Assembly (NCBI GenBank): GCA_023481335.1
Contig: JAMCWI010000162.1
Coordinates: 1-14,489 of the forward strand
Source of the DNA: Bacillota bacterium
GTDB lineage: Bacteria; Bacillota; Desulfotomaculia; Desulfotomaculales; Desulfotomaculaceae
Direction of reading: 5' to 3'
DNA: 14,489 nucleotides
This document shows positions 1 through 6,773 of the stretch, piece after piece. The notes beneath the pieces were generated by a model. It searched no databases, was not told where the DNA came from, and saw nothing but the letters and a program-made list of their open reading frames with translations. A program made the translations under genes and the position numbers. The stretch's first letter is position 1. Each line of letters opens with the position of its first letter.

Positions 1-454
1 AGAGGCCGCACAGGATGCATTTGTTAGGATCACGCACCACCGACAGGCTGCTGGTGTCCAGAGGAGCCATTTCGGTGCGGCTGGGGTAACGCAGCCGTTT
101 AATGCCGTAGTCATTGGCAAATTTTTGGAGTTTGCAGGCACCACTGGAATCACAGGTGGTGCATTCACGGTCGTGATTAGCCAACAACAACTCCAGAACC
201 ATTTTACGTACTCTGTTAACCCGCTCGGAATTGGTGAAAACCACCATACCGTCCGCAGGGGCGGTGGAGCAGGAGGCCTGTATGCCCATCCGCTCAATTT
301 CCACCACACACAGGCGGCAGGCACCGGCGATGGTCAATTCCGGGTGGAAACACAGGGTAGGGATATCGATACCGACCTTGCGTGCCACAGCCAGAATATT
401 TTTCTCATCGGTAAAATCTATTACTTGCCCGTTAATGGTTATTTTACCACTCAT
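1..454 (-). CDS. hydA: N-terminal part of the large Fe-S subunit of an NAD-linked [FeFe]-hydrogenase (HydA-like), cut by the window edge
   Basis: Only the first 151 residues are in the window. They start with a plant-type [2Fe-2S] ferredoxin domain (C35, C46, C49, C62). The His-Cys [4Fe-4S] motif follows (H94, C98, C101, C107), and then the start of a two-cluster ferredoxin domain (KCILCG, C146 and C149). This is the shared N-terminus of HydA-type [FeFe]-hydrogenases, NuoG and NAD-linked formate dehydrogenase alpha subunits. The gene starts 32 bases after hydB with an AAAGGG-like ribosome site, so it is the third gene of a hydC-hydB-hydA operon. In that order the large subunit is usually the H2-producing, electron-bifurcating hydrogenase. 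The H-cluster domain that would prove this lies outside the window, so a formate dehydrogenase alpha subunit is the main alternative. Confidence 0.75.
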   Translation of the reverse strand, partial: MSGKITINGQVIDFTDEKNILAVARKVGIDIPTLCFHPELTIAGACRLCVVEIERMGIQASCSTAPADGMVVFTNSERVNRVRKMVLELLLANHDRECTTCDSSGACKLQKFANDYGIKRLRYPSRTEMAPLDTSSLSVVRDPNKCILCGL

Positions 455-486
455 CACGTCACACCCTTTCTCTCAATATCCAGGTA

Positions 487-2367
487 CTACCTGATAACGA
501 TGGACCCGAACTTGCATTTCTCCATGCAAATGCCGCACTTGAGGCAAAGCTCTACGTTGATGACGTGGGGCTGTTTCTTGTCACCGGTAATGGCGTCGGC
601 CGGACATGTTCTGGCACAAACGGTGCAGCCTTTGCATTTTTCGGGATCAATGTAGTATTCTTTCAAGGACTGACAAGCACCCGCCGGACATTTCTTATCC
701 CGCACGTGTGCGATGTACTCGTCACGGAAGTAACGGAGAGTGGTGAGAACCGGGTTCGGAGCAGTTTTGCCAAGTCCGCAGAGGGAACCGTCCTTCACAT
801 TCTGGGCCAATTCCCCCAGCAGAGCCAAATCTGCCTCGGTACCTTTACCCTCGGTTATCTTGGTTAACATAGCCAGCATTTGCTTGGTGCCCTCACGACA
901 GGGAACACATTTGCCGCAGGATTCGTTTTGTACAAAGCCCATAAAGAACTTGGCCGTTTCCACCATACAGGTATCGTCGCCCATGACCACCAGACCGCCG
1001 GAACCGACCATGGCACCCACTTTCATGAGCTCATCATAATCCAGGGGCAGGTCCAGGTTTTCTTCCGTCAAGCAGCCGCCGGAGGGACCGCCAATTTGTA
1101 CGGACTTGTATTTTTTGCCTTCCCGCAAGCCGCCGCCAATGTCAAATACGATTTCCCGCAGGGTCATACCCATGGGAACTTCCACTAAGCCGGTGTTTTG
1201 GATTTGACCGGCCAAAGCAAAGGTTTTGGTACCGGCACTGCCGGGGGTACCGAAGCCTTTGAACCAAGAGGCACCGTTCAAAATAATGGCCGGCAGGTTG
1301 GCCAGGGTTTCTACGTTATTAATGATGGTAGGACAGGCCCACAAACCTTTTACAGCAGGGAAGGGGGGGCGGGGACGGGGCATGCCGCGCTCACCCTCGA
1401 TGGAAGCAATGAGGGCAGTTTCCTCGCCACAGACAAAAGCACCGGCACCTTCCTTAATATTGATTTTAAAGTTAAAGGCTGTGCCCAGTATGTTTTTACC
1501 CAGCACACCCAAAGCCTCTGCATCCGCAATGGCCTTGCGCATGCGCTTGATGGCCAGGGGGTATTCGGCCCGGGCATAAATGTAGCCCTCATCGGAACCA
1601 ATGGCAAATCCGGCAATCATCATGCCTTCTAAAACAGAGTGGGGATTGCCTTCCATAACGGAACGGTCCATGAAAGCCCCCGGGTCGCCTTCGTCACCGT
1701 TACAGATGATGTATTTTTTAGGGCCGGGTTGTGCAGCGGCAAAGGACCACTTGCGACCGGTGGGGAAACCGCCGCCGCCCCGACCACGCAGACCTGAATC
1801 CAAAACTTCTTTGGTGACTTCTTCGGCATTCATGCCGTATAAAATTTTGGCAATTGCCTGGTAACCGCCATGGGCAATGTAGTCGTTGATATCATCAGGA
1901 TCGATACGACCGCAATCCTTCAGAGTAACCCTGACCTGGCGCTTATAGAAAGGAATTTCATCCTGGGTTTTCACGGTTTCTGCGGTAACGGGATCGCTGT
2001 AAAGCAAACGTTCCACCACGCCGCCGCTTGCAACGGAGGTTTCAACAATTTCTGCGCAATCGGCTTCCTGAACGTTGCAGTAAAGCAAGCCGGAGGGTTC
2101 AAAGCGAACCAGGGGACCCATCTGGCAGAAGCCATGGCAGCCGCTGATGTTTACGCCGATACCCTCATGGCTGACTTCTTTTACCAGATCAACTTCGGCC
2201 AGCAGGCCCTTTTCAGCAATCAGATTTTTTAAGCCTTCATAGACCTTCAATGATCCATTGGCTACGCAGCCGGTACCGGCGCAGACCAAGATGCGCATTT
2301 TTTGTTCGGTCAGTGCGGCCTTGGCCTTTTTTTGCAGGTTTAATAAATCTTCACGTGACTTAAGCAT
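487..2367 (-). CDS. hydB: NuoF/HydB-like NADH-binding flavoprotein subunit of the hydrogenase complex
   Basis: A 626-residue protein. It has a thioredoxin-like [2Fe-2S] domain (C29, C34, C77, C81), then the NuoF core. The core shows the glycine-rich NADH site GRGGGGFPTG (195-204), the FMN-site segment CNGDEGDPGAF (222-232) and GAGAFVCGEETAL (307-319). The NuoF [4Fe-4S] ligands are C484, C487, C490 and C530. A C-terminal two-[4Fe-4S] ferredoxin domain follows (C578/581/584/588 and C608/611/614/618), preceded by a KCPAGAC pair (C560, C565). The extra domains at both ends distinguish HydB/HndC-type proteins from the shorter respiratory NuoF. It exchanges electrons with NAD(P)(H) through FMN and passes them to the neighbouring subunits, probably in the cytoplasm. 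The start overlaps the end of hydC by 8 bases, which suggests translational coupling. NAD versus NADP cannot be decided from sequence. Confidence 0.93.
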   Translation of the reverse strand: MLKSREDLLNLQKKAKAALTEQKMRILVCAGTGCVANGSLKVYEGLKNLIAEKGLLAEVDLVKEVSHEGIGVNISGCHGFCQMGPLVRFEPSGLLYCNVQEADCAEIVETSVASGGVVERLLYSDPVTAETVKTQDEIPFYKRQVRVTLKDCGRIDPDDINDYIAHGGYQAIAKILYGMNAEEVTKEVLDSGLRGRGGGGFPTGRKWSFAAAQPGPKKYIICNGDEGDPGAFMDRSVMEGNPHSVLEGMMIAGFAIGSDEGYIYARAEYPLAIKRMRKAIADAEALGVLGKNILGTAFNFKINIKEGAGAFVCGEETALIASIEGERGMPRPRPPFPAVKGLWACPTIINNVETLANLPAIILNGASWFKGFGTPGSAGTKTFALAGQIQNTGLVEVPMGMTLREIVFDIGGGLREGKKYKSVQIGGPSGGCLTEENLDLPLDYDELMKVGAMVGSGGLVVMGDDTCMVETAKFFMGFVQNESCGKCVPCREGTKQMLAMLTKITEGKGTEADLALLGELAQNVKDGSLCGLGKTAPNPVLTTLRYFRDEYIAHVRDKKCPAGACQSLKEYYIDPEKCKGCTVCARTCPADAITGDKKQPHVINVELCLKCGICMEKCKFGSIVIR

Positions 2368-2872
2368 CTATGGTCCCCCCTTCGTTTTCACCGGCTGCGG
2401 GTGCCAATTTCTTGACCACTTCTAAAATCCCGTCCGGCGTCATTTGGCCGTGGACCTCCTCATCGGCCACCACAACCGGAGCCAAACCGCATGCCCCCAA
2501 ACAGGAGACGGTCTCAACGGTAAACATGAGGTCACCGGTGGTGGGATTGTCCGGGGTAACGCATAATTCTTTCCGAAGGGCCATCATAATCGGGTCGGAG
2601 CCCCGTACGTGACAGGCGGTGCCGTCGCAAACACGGATCACATATCTGCCCTTAGGAATCAGGGAAAACTGGGCGTAGAAAGTGGTCACACCCAACACGG
2701 TGGCAGGGGAAATAGCCATTGCAGTGGCTATGTAGGTTAGCACCTCTTTGGGAAGATACCCGTATTCTGCCTGAGTCTCCTGTAGAATGGCGATAAGGTG
2801 AGAAACTTTGCCTTCGTGGGAATCAATAATCTGTTGTAACTTTAGAAATTTTATCTCTCTATTCTCCATCAT
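2360..2872 (-). CDS. hydC: NuoE/HydC-like [2Fe-2S] thioredoxin-fold subunit
   Basis: A 170-residue protein with an N-terminal helical region and a thioredoxin-like ferredoxin domain. The four [2Fe-2S] ligands are in the 24-kDa-subunit pattern: C82 and C87 (VCDGTACHVRG), C124 and C128 (SCLGACGLAP). It is the usual partner of the NuoF-like subunit and carries one electron-transfer cluster in NAD-linked hydrogenases, formate dehydrogenases and complex I. It is the first gene of the minus-strand operon. Two ATG codons are adjacent at the start. The ribosome site AAAGGGGG (2877-2884) lies 4 bases from the first and 7 from the second, so the protein may begin one residue later (2869). A short inverted repeat, GGTGTT/AACACC (2885-2908), lies just upstream in the leader. 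Confidence 0.93.
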   Translation of the reverse strand: MMENREIKFLKLQQIIDSHEGKVSHLIAILQETQAEYGYLPKEVLTYIATAMAISPATVLGVTTFYAQFSLIPKGRYVIRVCDGTACHVRGSDPIMMALRKELCVTPDNPTTGDLMFTVETVSCLGACGLAPVVVADEEVHGQMTPDGILEVVKKLAPAAGENEGGTIDA

Positions 2873-3504
2873 AAAACCCCCTTTGGTGTTAGAAAAAAAT
2901 TGAACACCTGTTAAAACGAACTGCTTGATCAGGTTTGATTCTTGGATTCTTGAATGACCACCTCTTTTCCTAAGTAAACACCAGAATTTAGCAAAGGAAA
3001 GTATTATTTTTCATTAATTAACCTCACTATAGAAAGTGAAAAACTGACTTTCCTTAAAATAGAAACAATTTATAATTTAGTCTTTATATTTAGATAATTA
3101 GTTAGAGTGTGAGTATCCATATATTTATTGGATCTAACAGCAGAAGGTCCTTTTAGGACCAGCAAAATCAAGGTATAATTTAGATACCATAAGGAATGTT
3201 GCCGAAATTTTTATTAAATCTGAAAGATTCTGAATATATTATAGACTTGTAAATATTCCGTTGTCAATTAAAGATTCTTAATTTGGGACATAAACCGTTC
3301 AAAAAACTGAACAAATATAAAAAATAGTATAACTATACAAACTAGTTAAAAAAGAGTAACTAGTCAGACAATAATGACAATTAAAACAAGTGAGTTAGCT
3401 TCTGTTTGTGAAGTTTTTCTTCAGTTTGTTTTAGTTTGCGCGGGGCGGGAAGGATATGATATGATATTATGAATTTATCAGTTGCCTAGGGAGGCTTGTC
3501 TATT
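2873..3504. other. AT-rich intergenic region between divergent hydCBA and nadE
   Basis: These 632 bases hold no convincing gene and are visibly richer in A and T than the flanks. They must carry the promoters of both divergent units. Many small inverted repeats are present: GGTGTT/AACACC (2885-2908), GTTAG..ATCCA/TGGATCTAAC with a 9-base bulge (3101-3138), GGTCC/GGACC (3146-3160), GGTAT/ATACC (3172-3188), AATCT/AGATT (3217-3229), GTTCA/TGAAC (3297-3312), ATAGT/ACTAT (3324-3336) and ACTAGTTA/TAACTAGT (3341-3364). A TATAAT is present at 3174-3179 without a clear -35 box. I could not pick a good promoter for hydCBA. Confidence 0.6.
3436..3465 (+). promoter_or_regulatory. Possible sigma-A promoter of nadE
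   Basis: TTGCGC (3436-3441) is separated by 18 bases from TATGAT (3460-3465). A second overlapping TATGAT lies at 3455-3460. The position 40 bases before the nadE start fits, but the -35 box is only a half match. Confidence 0.35.
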
Positions 3505-4236
3505 GTGATGAAGGATTTGGTAGACAAACTAACACTGTGGATACAACAGGAAATCCAAAAGGCGGGTGCCCGGGGTGCAGTTGTTGGATTAAGTGGCGGT
3601 ATCGATTCTTCCTGTGTTGCTGCACTTTGTAAAAGAGCTTTTCCCAATGATGTTTTGGGCGTTATTATGCCATGCTATAGCCATCCACAAGATGCGCAGG
3701 ATGCCAAACTGGTGGCAGAGACCTTATCCGTTCCCTATGAGGAAGTGGTGCTTAATGAACCCTTCGATTGGTTTGTTCACCGTTTTACCGGTCAGGACTA
3801 TGATTTGCATAGCTGTGATTTAGCCATTGCCAATATTAAGCCTCGACTGAGGATGACCACCTTGTATTATCTGGCAAACAGGCATAATTTTTTAGTTGTA
3901 GGAACAGGTAACAGAGCCGAATTAGTGGTAGGCCACTACACCAAATATGGTGACGGAGGGGTGGATCTGCTGCCCATCGCCAATCTGTTGAAATACCAAG
4001 TGAAGGAACTGGCACTAGAGCTGGGGATTCCCCAGCGGATTATAGATAAAGCACCCTCCGCCGGTTTATGGTTTGGTCATTGCGATGAGCAGGAGATGGG
4101 TGTTACCTATAAGGATTTGGATCATTACATCCTCACCGGAGAGGCTCCCGATTCCGTGAAAAAAATCATTCAAACATTAGAAAAGAAGAGATATCATAAG
4201 AGACACATGCCGCCGATTCCTTCAACTTTTAAATGA
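3505..4236 (+). CDS. nadE: NAD(+) synthase, ammonia-dependent type
   Basis: A 243-residue protein that amidates deamido-NAD to NAD using ATP, the last step of NAD synthesis. The ATP pyrophosphatase P-loop SGGIDSS is at residues 30-36, and the family block GTGNRAELVVGHYTKYGDG is in the middle. The usual proline-rich end (HMPPIPS) is present, so the protein looks complete. There is no nitrilase-type glutaminase domain, hence ammonia as nitrogen donor (or a separate glutaminase). The start is set by AGGGAGG at 3488-3494: GTG at 3505 is 10 bases away and ATG at 3508 is 13, while the upstream in-frame TTG at 3496 is only 1 base away. It stands alone on the plus strand, divergent from the NAD-linked hydrogenase genes. 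The stop codon overlaps the ATG of a yebC relic. Confidence 0.95.
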   Translation: MMKDLVDKLTLWIQQEIQKAGARGAVVGLSGGIDSSCVAALCKRAFPNDVLGVIMPCYSHPQDAQDAKLVAETLSVPYEEVVLNEPFDWFVHRFTGQDYDLHSCDLAIANIKPRLRMTTLYYLANRHNFLVVGTGNRAELVVGHYTKYGDGGVDLLPIANLLKYQVKELALELGIPQRIIDKAPSAGLWFGHCDEQEMGVTYKDLDHYILTGEAPDSVKKIIQTLEKKRYHKRHMPPIPSTFK

Positions 4237-4304
4237 AATGTAACCTTTTGGAAGATAATGAAGATGTGCAGGCAGTCTATACAAATTTTGCTATGGAAGA
4301 ATAA
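4233..4304 (+). pseudogene. yebC: Relic of the 3' end of yebC/pmpR (last ~20 codons)
   Basis: A 23-codon reading frame whose last 19 residues, LLEDNEDVQAVYTNFAMEE, match the highly conserved C-terminus of YebC/PmpR-family proteins (typically LxxLEDxDDVQxVYxNF near the end). The family is normally about 240 residues, so more than 90 percent of the gene is missing. An in-frame TAA (4230-4232) lies directly upstream, and the first ATG overlaps the nadE stop codon as ATGA. A strong terminator follows at once, as expected at the end of a real gene. In Bacillus subtilis a yebC homologue (yrbC) lies in the same neighbourhood as bofC-ruvAB-queA-tgt, which supports the reading as a leftover of the ancestral gene order. 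The identification rests on the recalled family consensus. The peptide could still be translated by coupling to nadE. Confidence 0.72.
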
Positions 4305-4328
4305 GCCGGGCGATGTCCCGGCTTTTTT
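4303..4328 (+). terminator. Rho-independent terminator after nadE and the yebC relic
   Basis: Perfect 8-bp stem AAGCCGGG (4303-4310) / CCCGGCTT (4317-4324), 6-base loop, and a run of six T at 4323-4328. Confidence 0.92.
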
Positions 4329-4384
4329 CATGGGTATAACCGCAGAAAAAATGGCAATACTAACCAACTAAAGGAGTGGTTAGT

Positions 4385-5002
4385 GTGATAAGCAGGATGC
4401 TGTGGATCGTTTTTGGAGGTTTCCTGGTGGTTTTAATACTCTGCATTGCCATGGTGGGCAGCAAAGTAACCGGCGATGACAGAAATGCCGACATGTCAAT
4501 TTTACAGGTATTCGCCCAGCAAGTTCAGCCAACCCTGTCTCCGGATCGTATAATAATGGAAGAGAATATCTATCTGTGCGGGGATATAGAGGAGGTTTCG
4601 AGAAAAACCGCAGGTTCATTGGGTGTTAAAACCGAGAAGGAACTGAAAGATTACTATGCTGCCCGAGGTATTTCAGTGGAGGTCCGAAAAAATGAAGTGC
4701 TGGCCCAGCGGCGGGTGAATGATTTTTGCAGTTATCACCGGTCTTTCAGGCATCTGGGCATTCATGATAATAAGCTGGCAGTTTACCAGGGGCCCCTTGG
4801 GTATCAGCAAAAATTGCTAAGGGTAGAAGAAACATTCCCCCTGCACAGTCTGTCCGAAGACTTTCAAGTAAAACTTCAACAGGCCATGGATTTCCTGCAT
4901 ATGACCCCGGAAACCCAGGCAAAACTTCGTTACGAACTGGAGTTTTCCAATGAGGAAGGTCTTAACGCCATTTTGGAGAATCTGGATGAGATGCAGGACT
5001 AG
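4385..5002 (+). CDS. bofC: BofC-like protein with N-terminal membrane segment (putative sigma-K checkpoint regulator)
   Basis: A 205-residue protein with a hydrophobic segment at residues 5-22, acting as signal peptide or anchor. A soluble domain follows, containing ENIYLCGDIEEV, a Cys-containing middle part, and a C-terminal stretch around LAVYQGP that resembles the BofC C-terminal domain. In B. subtilis, BofC is exported from the forespore and restrains SpoIVB, the protease that triggers sigma-K activation. There bofC sits directly beside ruvA-ruvB-queA-tgt, so the position here supports the weak sequence match. The start GTG 4385 is 8 bases after AAGGAG (4371-4376). The in-frame GTG at 4376 overlaps that site and is rejected. 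The gene has its own terminators on both sides, so it is probably monocistronic. If it is not BofC, it is an unknown exported protein. Confidence 0.6.
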   Translation: MISRMLWIVFGGFLVVLILCIAMVGSKVTGDDRNADMSILQVFAQQVQPTLSPDRIIMEENIYLCGDIEEVSRKTAGSLGVKTEKELKDYYAARGISVEVRKNEVLAQRRVNDFCSYHRSFRHLGIHDNKLAVYQGPLGYQQKLLRVEETFPLHSLSEDFQVKLQQAMDFLHMTPETQAKLRYELEFSNEEGLNAILENLDEMQD

Positions 5003-5030
5003 GACTCGGCTAAACCGAGTCCTTTATATT
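5001..5030 (+). terminator. Terminator of the bofC-like gene
   Basis: Perfect 9-bp stem AGGACTCGG (5001-5009) / CCGAGTCCT (5015-5023) with loop CTAAA, followed by a T-rich tail. The stem begins inside the stop codon. Confidence 0.88.
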
Positions 5031-5161
5031 TTAAATAAGCTCTAATAAAAATGTCTCCTCTTGCAAAAATTAGCCAAAATGGGTGATATCCTTAGTGAAG
5101 AAGAGATATATTACTATAATTATTGCAAATGAAAAAAAATATATTCAAAACGCCTGTTAAG

Positions 5162-5179
5162 AATAGCCAGGGGGCTATT
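5162..5179. other. Small hairpin upstream of the first CorC-like gene
   Basis: AATAGCC (5162-5168) / GGCTATT (5173-5179) with a 4-base AGGG loop. It is followed by T-rich but interrupted sequence, so it is either a weak second terminator or an operator-like palindrome. Confidence 0.45.
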
Positions 5180-5205
5180 ATTGATTTTATTAATATTGGC
5201 TAGTC

Positions 5206-5214
5206 TGTTAGAAT
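5206..5214 (+). promoter_or_regulatory. Possible extended -10 promoter for the first CorC-like gene
   Basis: TGTTAGAAT has the form TGn-TAGAAT (extended -10) at 5206-5214. No good -35 is seen. Transcription would start near 5221, which places the hairpin 5225-5242 at the very 5' end of the message and argues against translation starting at ATG 5219. Confidence 0.4.
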
Positions 5215-5224
5215 AAATATGAAC

Positions 5225-5242
5225 AGCGGGTTAACCCCCGCT
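5225..5242 (+). other. 5' leader hairpin of the first CorC-like gene
   Basis: AGCGGG (5225-5230) / CCCGCT (5237-5242) around GTTAAC-containing loop sequence, located just before the ribosome site AAGGAG (5258-5263). A hairpin at a message's 5' end may stabilise it. No T-run follows, so it is not a terminator. Confidence 0.5.
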
Positions 5243-5278
5243 AAAAATATATTTTTTAAGGAGAGTGATCCCGGCATT

Positions 5279-6616
5279 ATGGGTGACGACACGTCATTCA
5301 GTATTCTGATTGCATTAAAGATTTTACTGGCTTTTTTTCTGGTCTTTCTAAACGGTCTCTTTGTGGCGGCGGAGTTTGCCTTTGTCAAGGTGCGACCAAC
5401 CCGGTTGGCGCAGCTGATTTCCGAAGGAAACCGCAGGGCGAAAAGTGCCTGGGTTTGTGTCAGTAACATTGATGTGTACCTTTCAGTCTGTCAACTAGGT
5501 ATCACCATTTCAAGCCTGGGACTGGGTTGGTTGGGAGAACCGGTGGTGGCAAAACTCTTGGAACCTTTGATGGTTTCCATGGGGGTGACTTCACCGGCTG
5601 CCGTTCACACCATTTCCTTTATCATCGCCTTTTCGTTGGTAACCTTTATGCACGTGGTATTCGGGGAGCTGGTACCAAAATCATTGGCTATCCAGAGGGC
5701 AGAAAGTGTAACATTGTGGCTGGCAACTCCCATGAGGATGTTTTATTATCTTTTCTACCCCGGTATTATAGTGTTTAACGGCACTGCCAATCGTATCTTG
5801 CGAAAGATTGGTGTTCAACCGGCCAGTGAATATGAGGAAAGCCACAGCGAGGAAGAATTGCAAATGCTGGTCTCCGAAAGCTACAAGGGCGGGCATTTAA
5901 ATAAAAATGAATGGCGCTTGCTTCAGAATGTGTTTGAGTTTGAAAGCAGGGTTGCCAGGGAAGTGATGGTGCCGCGCCCCGAGGTGGTTTTTCTGGACAG
6001 GAAAAAGTCTTTGGAGGAAAACCTGGCCATCGCCCGCCAAACAGAACATACCCGTTTCCCTTTAATAGATGGGGACAGTGATCATGTGGTGGGTCTGGTT
6101 CATATTAAAGACCTTTTTAGACTGCAGGACGGAACCGGCATTGACAAGGTTAAGCGAAATATTATGATGGTACCGGAAGGGATTCCCCTGGGTCGTTTAC
6201 TGCGGGAATTCCAGCAAAACCACCAGCACATGGCTCTGGTGGTGGACGAATATGGCGGTACCGGCGGCATTGTCACCATGGAAAACGTGCTGGAAGAATT
6301 GGTGGGTGAGATCCAGGACGAGTTTGACAAGGAACCGCCTCAGGTTACTCCTGAAAAGGACGGGGTCTTCATAGTGGATGGCCGCATGCTGTTGGAAGAA
6401 GCCACAGAAATGTTTAATCTGCCGGTGGGTGAAGAAGAATATGACACGCTGGGAGGATTTGTCTTTGGCAAGTTAGGCAAACGGCCCAGGGTGGGGGATA
6501 TTGTGGAATTGCCGGACCACCAGCTTGAGGTGGCGGAGATGCAGGGCCTTCGTATTCACCGCATCCGTTTAAATATAATAAATAAAGAATTATTAGAGAA
6601 CAAACCTGTTGCGTAA
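5279..6616 (+). CDS. CNNM/CorC-family membrane protein with CBS domains (first paralogue)
   Basis: A 445-residue protein with three parts. The DUF21/CNNM transmembrane domain (about 1-185) carries the hallmark GELVPKSLA (129-137). A pair of CBS domains (about 228-345) contains VVDEYGGTGGIVTMENVLEE. The C-terminal CorC/HlyC domain (about 360-435) contains EEYDTLGGFVFGKLG. Family members are implicated in Mg2+ (and sometimes Co2+) efflux or homeostasis, with CBS domains sensing nucleotides; the older label is hemolysin-like. ATG 5279 is preferred because it gives the same length as the neighbouring paralogue and lies 15 bases after AAGGAG (5258-5263). ATG 5219 would add 20 residues encoded by the leader hairpin and has no ribosome site. 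It faces a second, convergent family member. Confidence 0.88.
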   Translation: MGDDTSFSILIALKILLAFFLVFLNGLFVAAEFAFVKVRPTRLAQLISEGNRRAKSAWVCVSNIDVYLSVCQLGITISSLGLGWLGEPVVAKLLEPLMVSMGVTSPAAVHTISFIIAFSLVTFMHVVFGELVPKSLAIQRAESVTLWLATPMRMFYYLFYPGIIVFNGTANRILRKIGVQPASEYEESHSEEELQMLVSESYKGGHLNKNEWRLLQNVFEFESRVAREVMVPRPEVVFLDRKKSLEENLAIARQTEHTRFPLIDGDSDHVVGLVHIKDLFRLQDGTGIDKVKRNIMMVPEGIPLGRLLREFQQNHQHMALVVDEYGGTGGIVTMENVLEELVGEIQDEFDKEPPQVTPEKDGVFIVDGRMLLEEATEMFNLPVGEEEYDTLGGFVFGKLGKRPRVGDIVELPDHQLEVAEMQGLRIHRIRLNIINKELLENKPVA

Positions 6617-6650
6617 AAAACTCTGTGCTTCGGCACAGAGTTTTTTACGC
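6611..6650. terminator. Bidirectional terminator between the convergent CorC-like genes
   Basis: Perfect 18-bp stem (6611-6628 / 6633-6650) closed by a TTCG tetraloop. An A-tract on one arm and a T-tract on the other serve as U-tails for either direction. The TAA stop of the plus-strand gene lies inside the left arm. Confidence 0.93.
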
Positions 6651-6691
6651 TCAGATTGTTGAGAAAGTCCTCGCAGGCAGCCTGGGTTTTT

Positions 6692-6773
6692 GAGAGGTGA
6701 GAAGTGAGATGCTGGAAGTGAGAATATCTCTAACCTTTAACTTCTAACCTCTAACTTCTCACTTCTCACCTCT
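6692..6773. repeat. Heptamer-repeat inverted element at the 3' end of the second CorC-like gene
   Basis: Right part (6731-6772): six consecutive 7-base units of form T(A/C)AC(C/T)T(C/T): TAACCTT, TAACTTC, TAACCTC, TAACTTC, TCACTTC, TCACCTC. Left part (6694-6721): the same units on the other strand (GAGGTGA, GAAGTGA, a diverged unit, GAAGTGA). A perfect 17-bp inverted repeat links 6693-6709 with 6757-6773. The right arm overlaps the last codons and stop of the minus-strand gene. Confidence 0.85.

Noticed and set aside
1198..1632. Long plus-strand frame opposite hydB
   Set aside because: It is a shadow frame of the strongly supported NuoF-like gene, with composition explained by its codons and no family resemblance.
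3341..3364. Rex (NADH-sensing repressor) operator in ACTAGTTA/TAACTAGT
   Set aside because: The half-sites share GTTA/TAAC but are separated by 8 bases rather than the 6 of the Rex consensus, and the flanking TTG/CAA are absent.
3496..3504. TTG 3496 as nadE start
   Set aside because: It is only one base after the AGGGAGG ribosome site; GTG 3505 has a workable distance.
5219..5278. ATG 5219 as start of the first CorC-like protein
   Set aside because: No ribosome site; the extension is encoded by a leader hairpin and lies at the probable transcription start.
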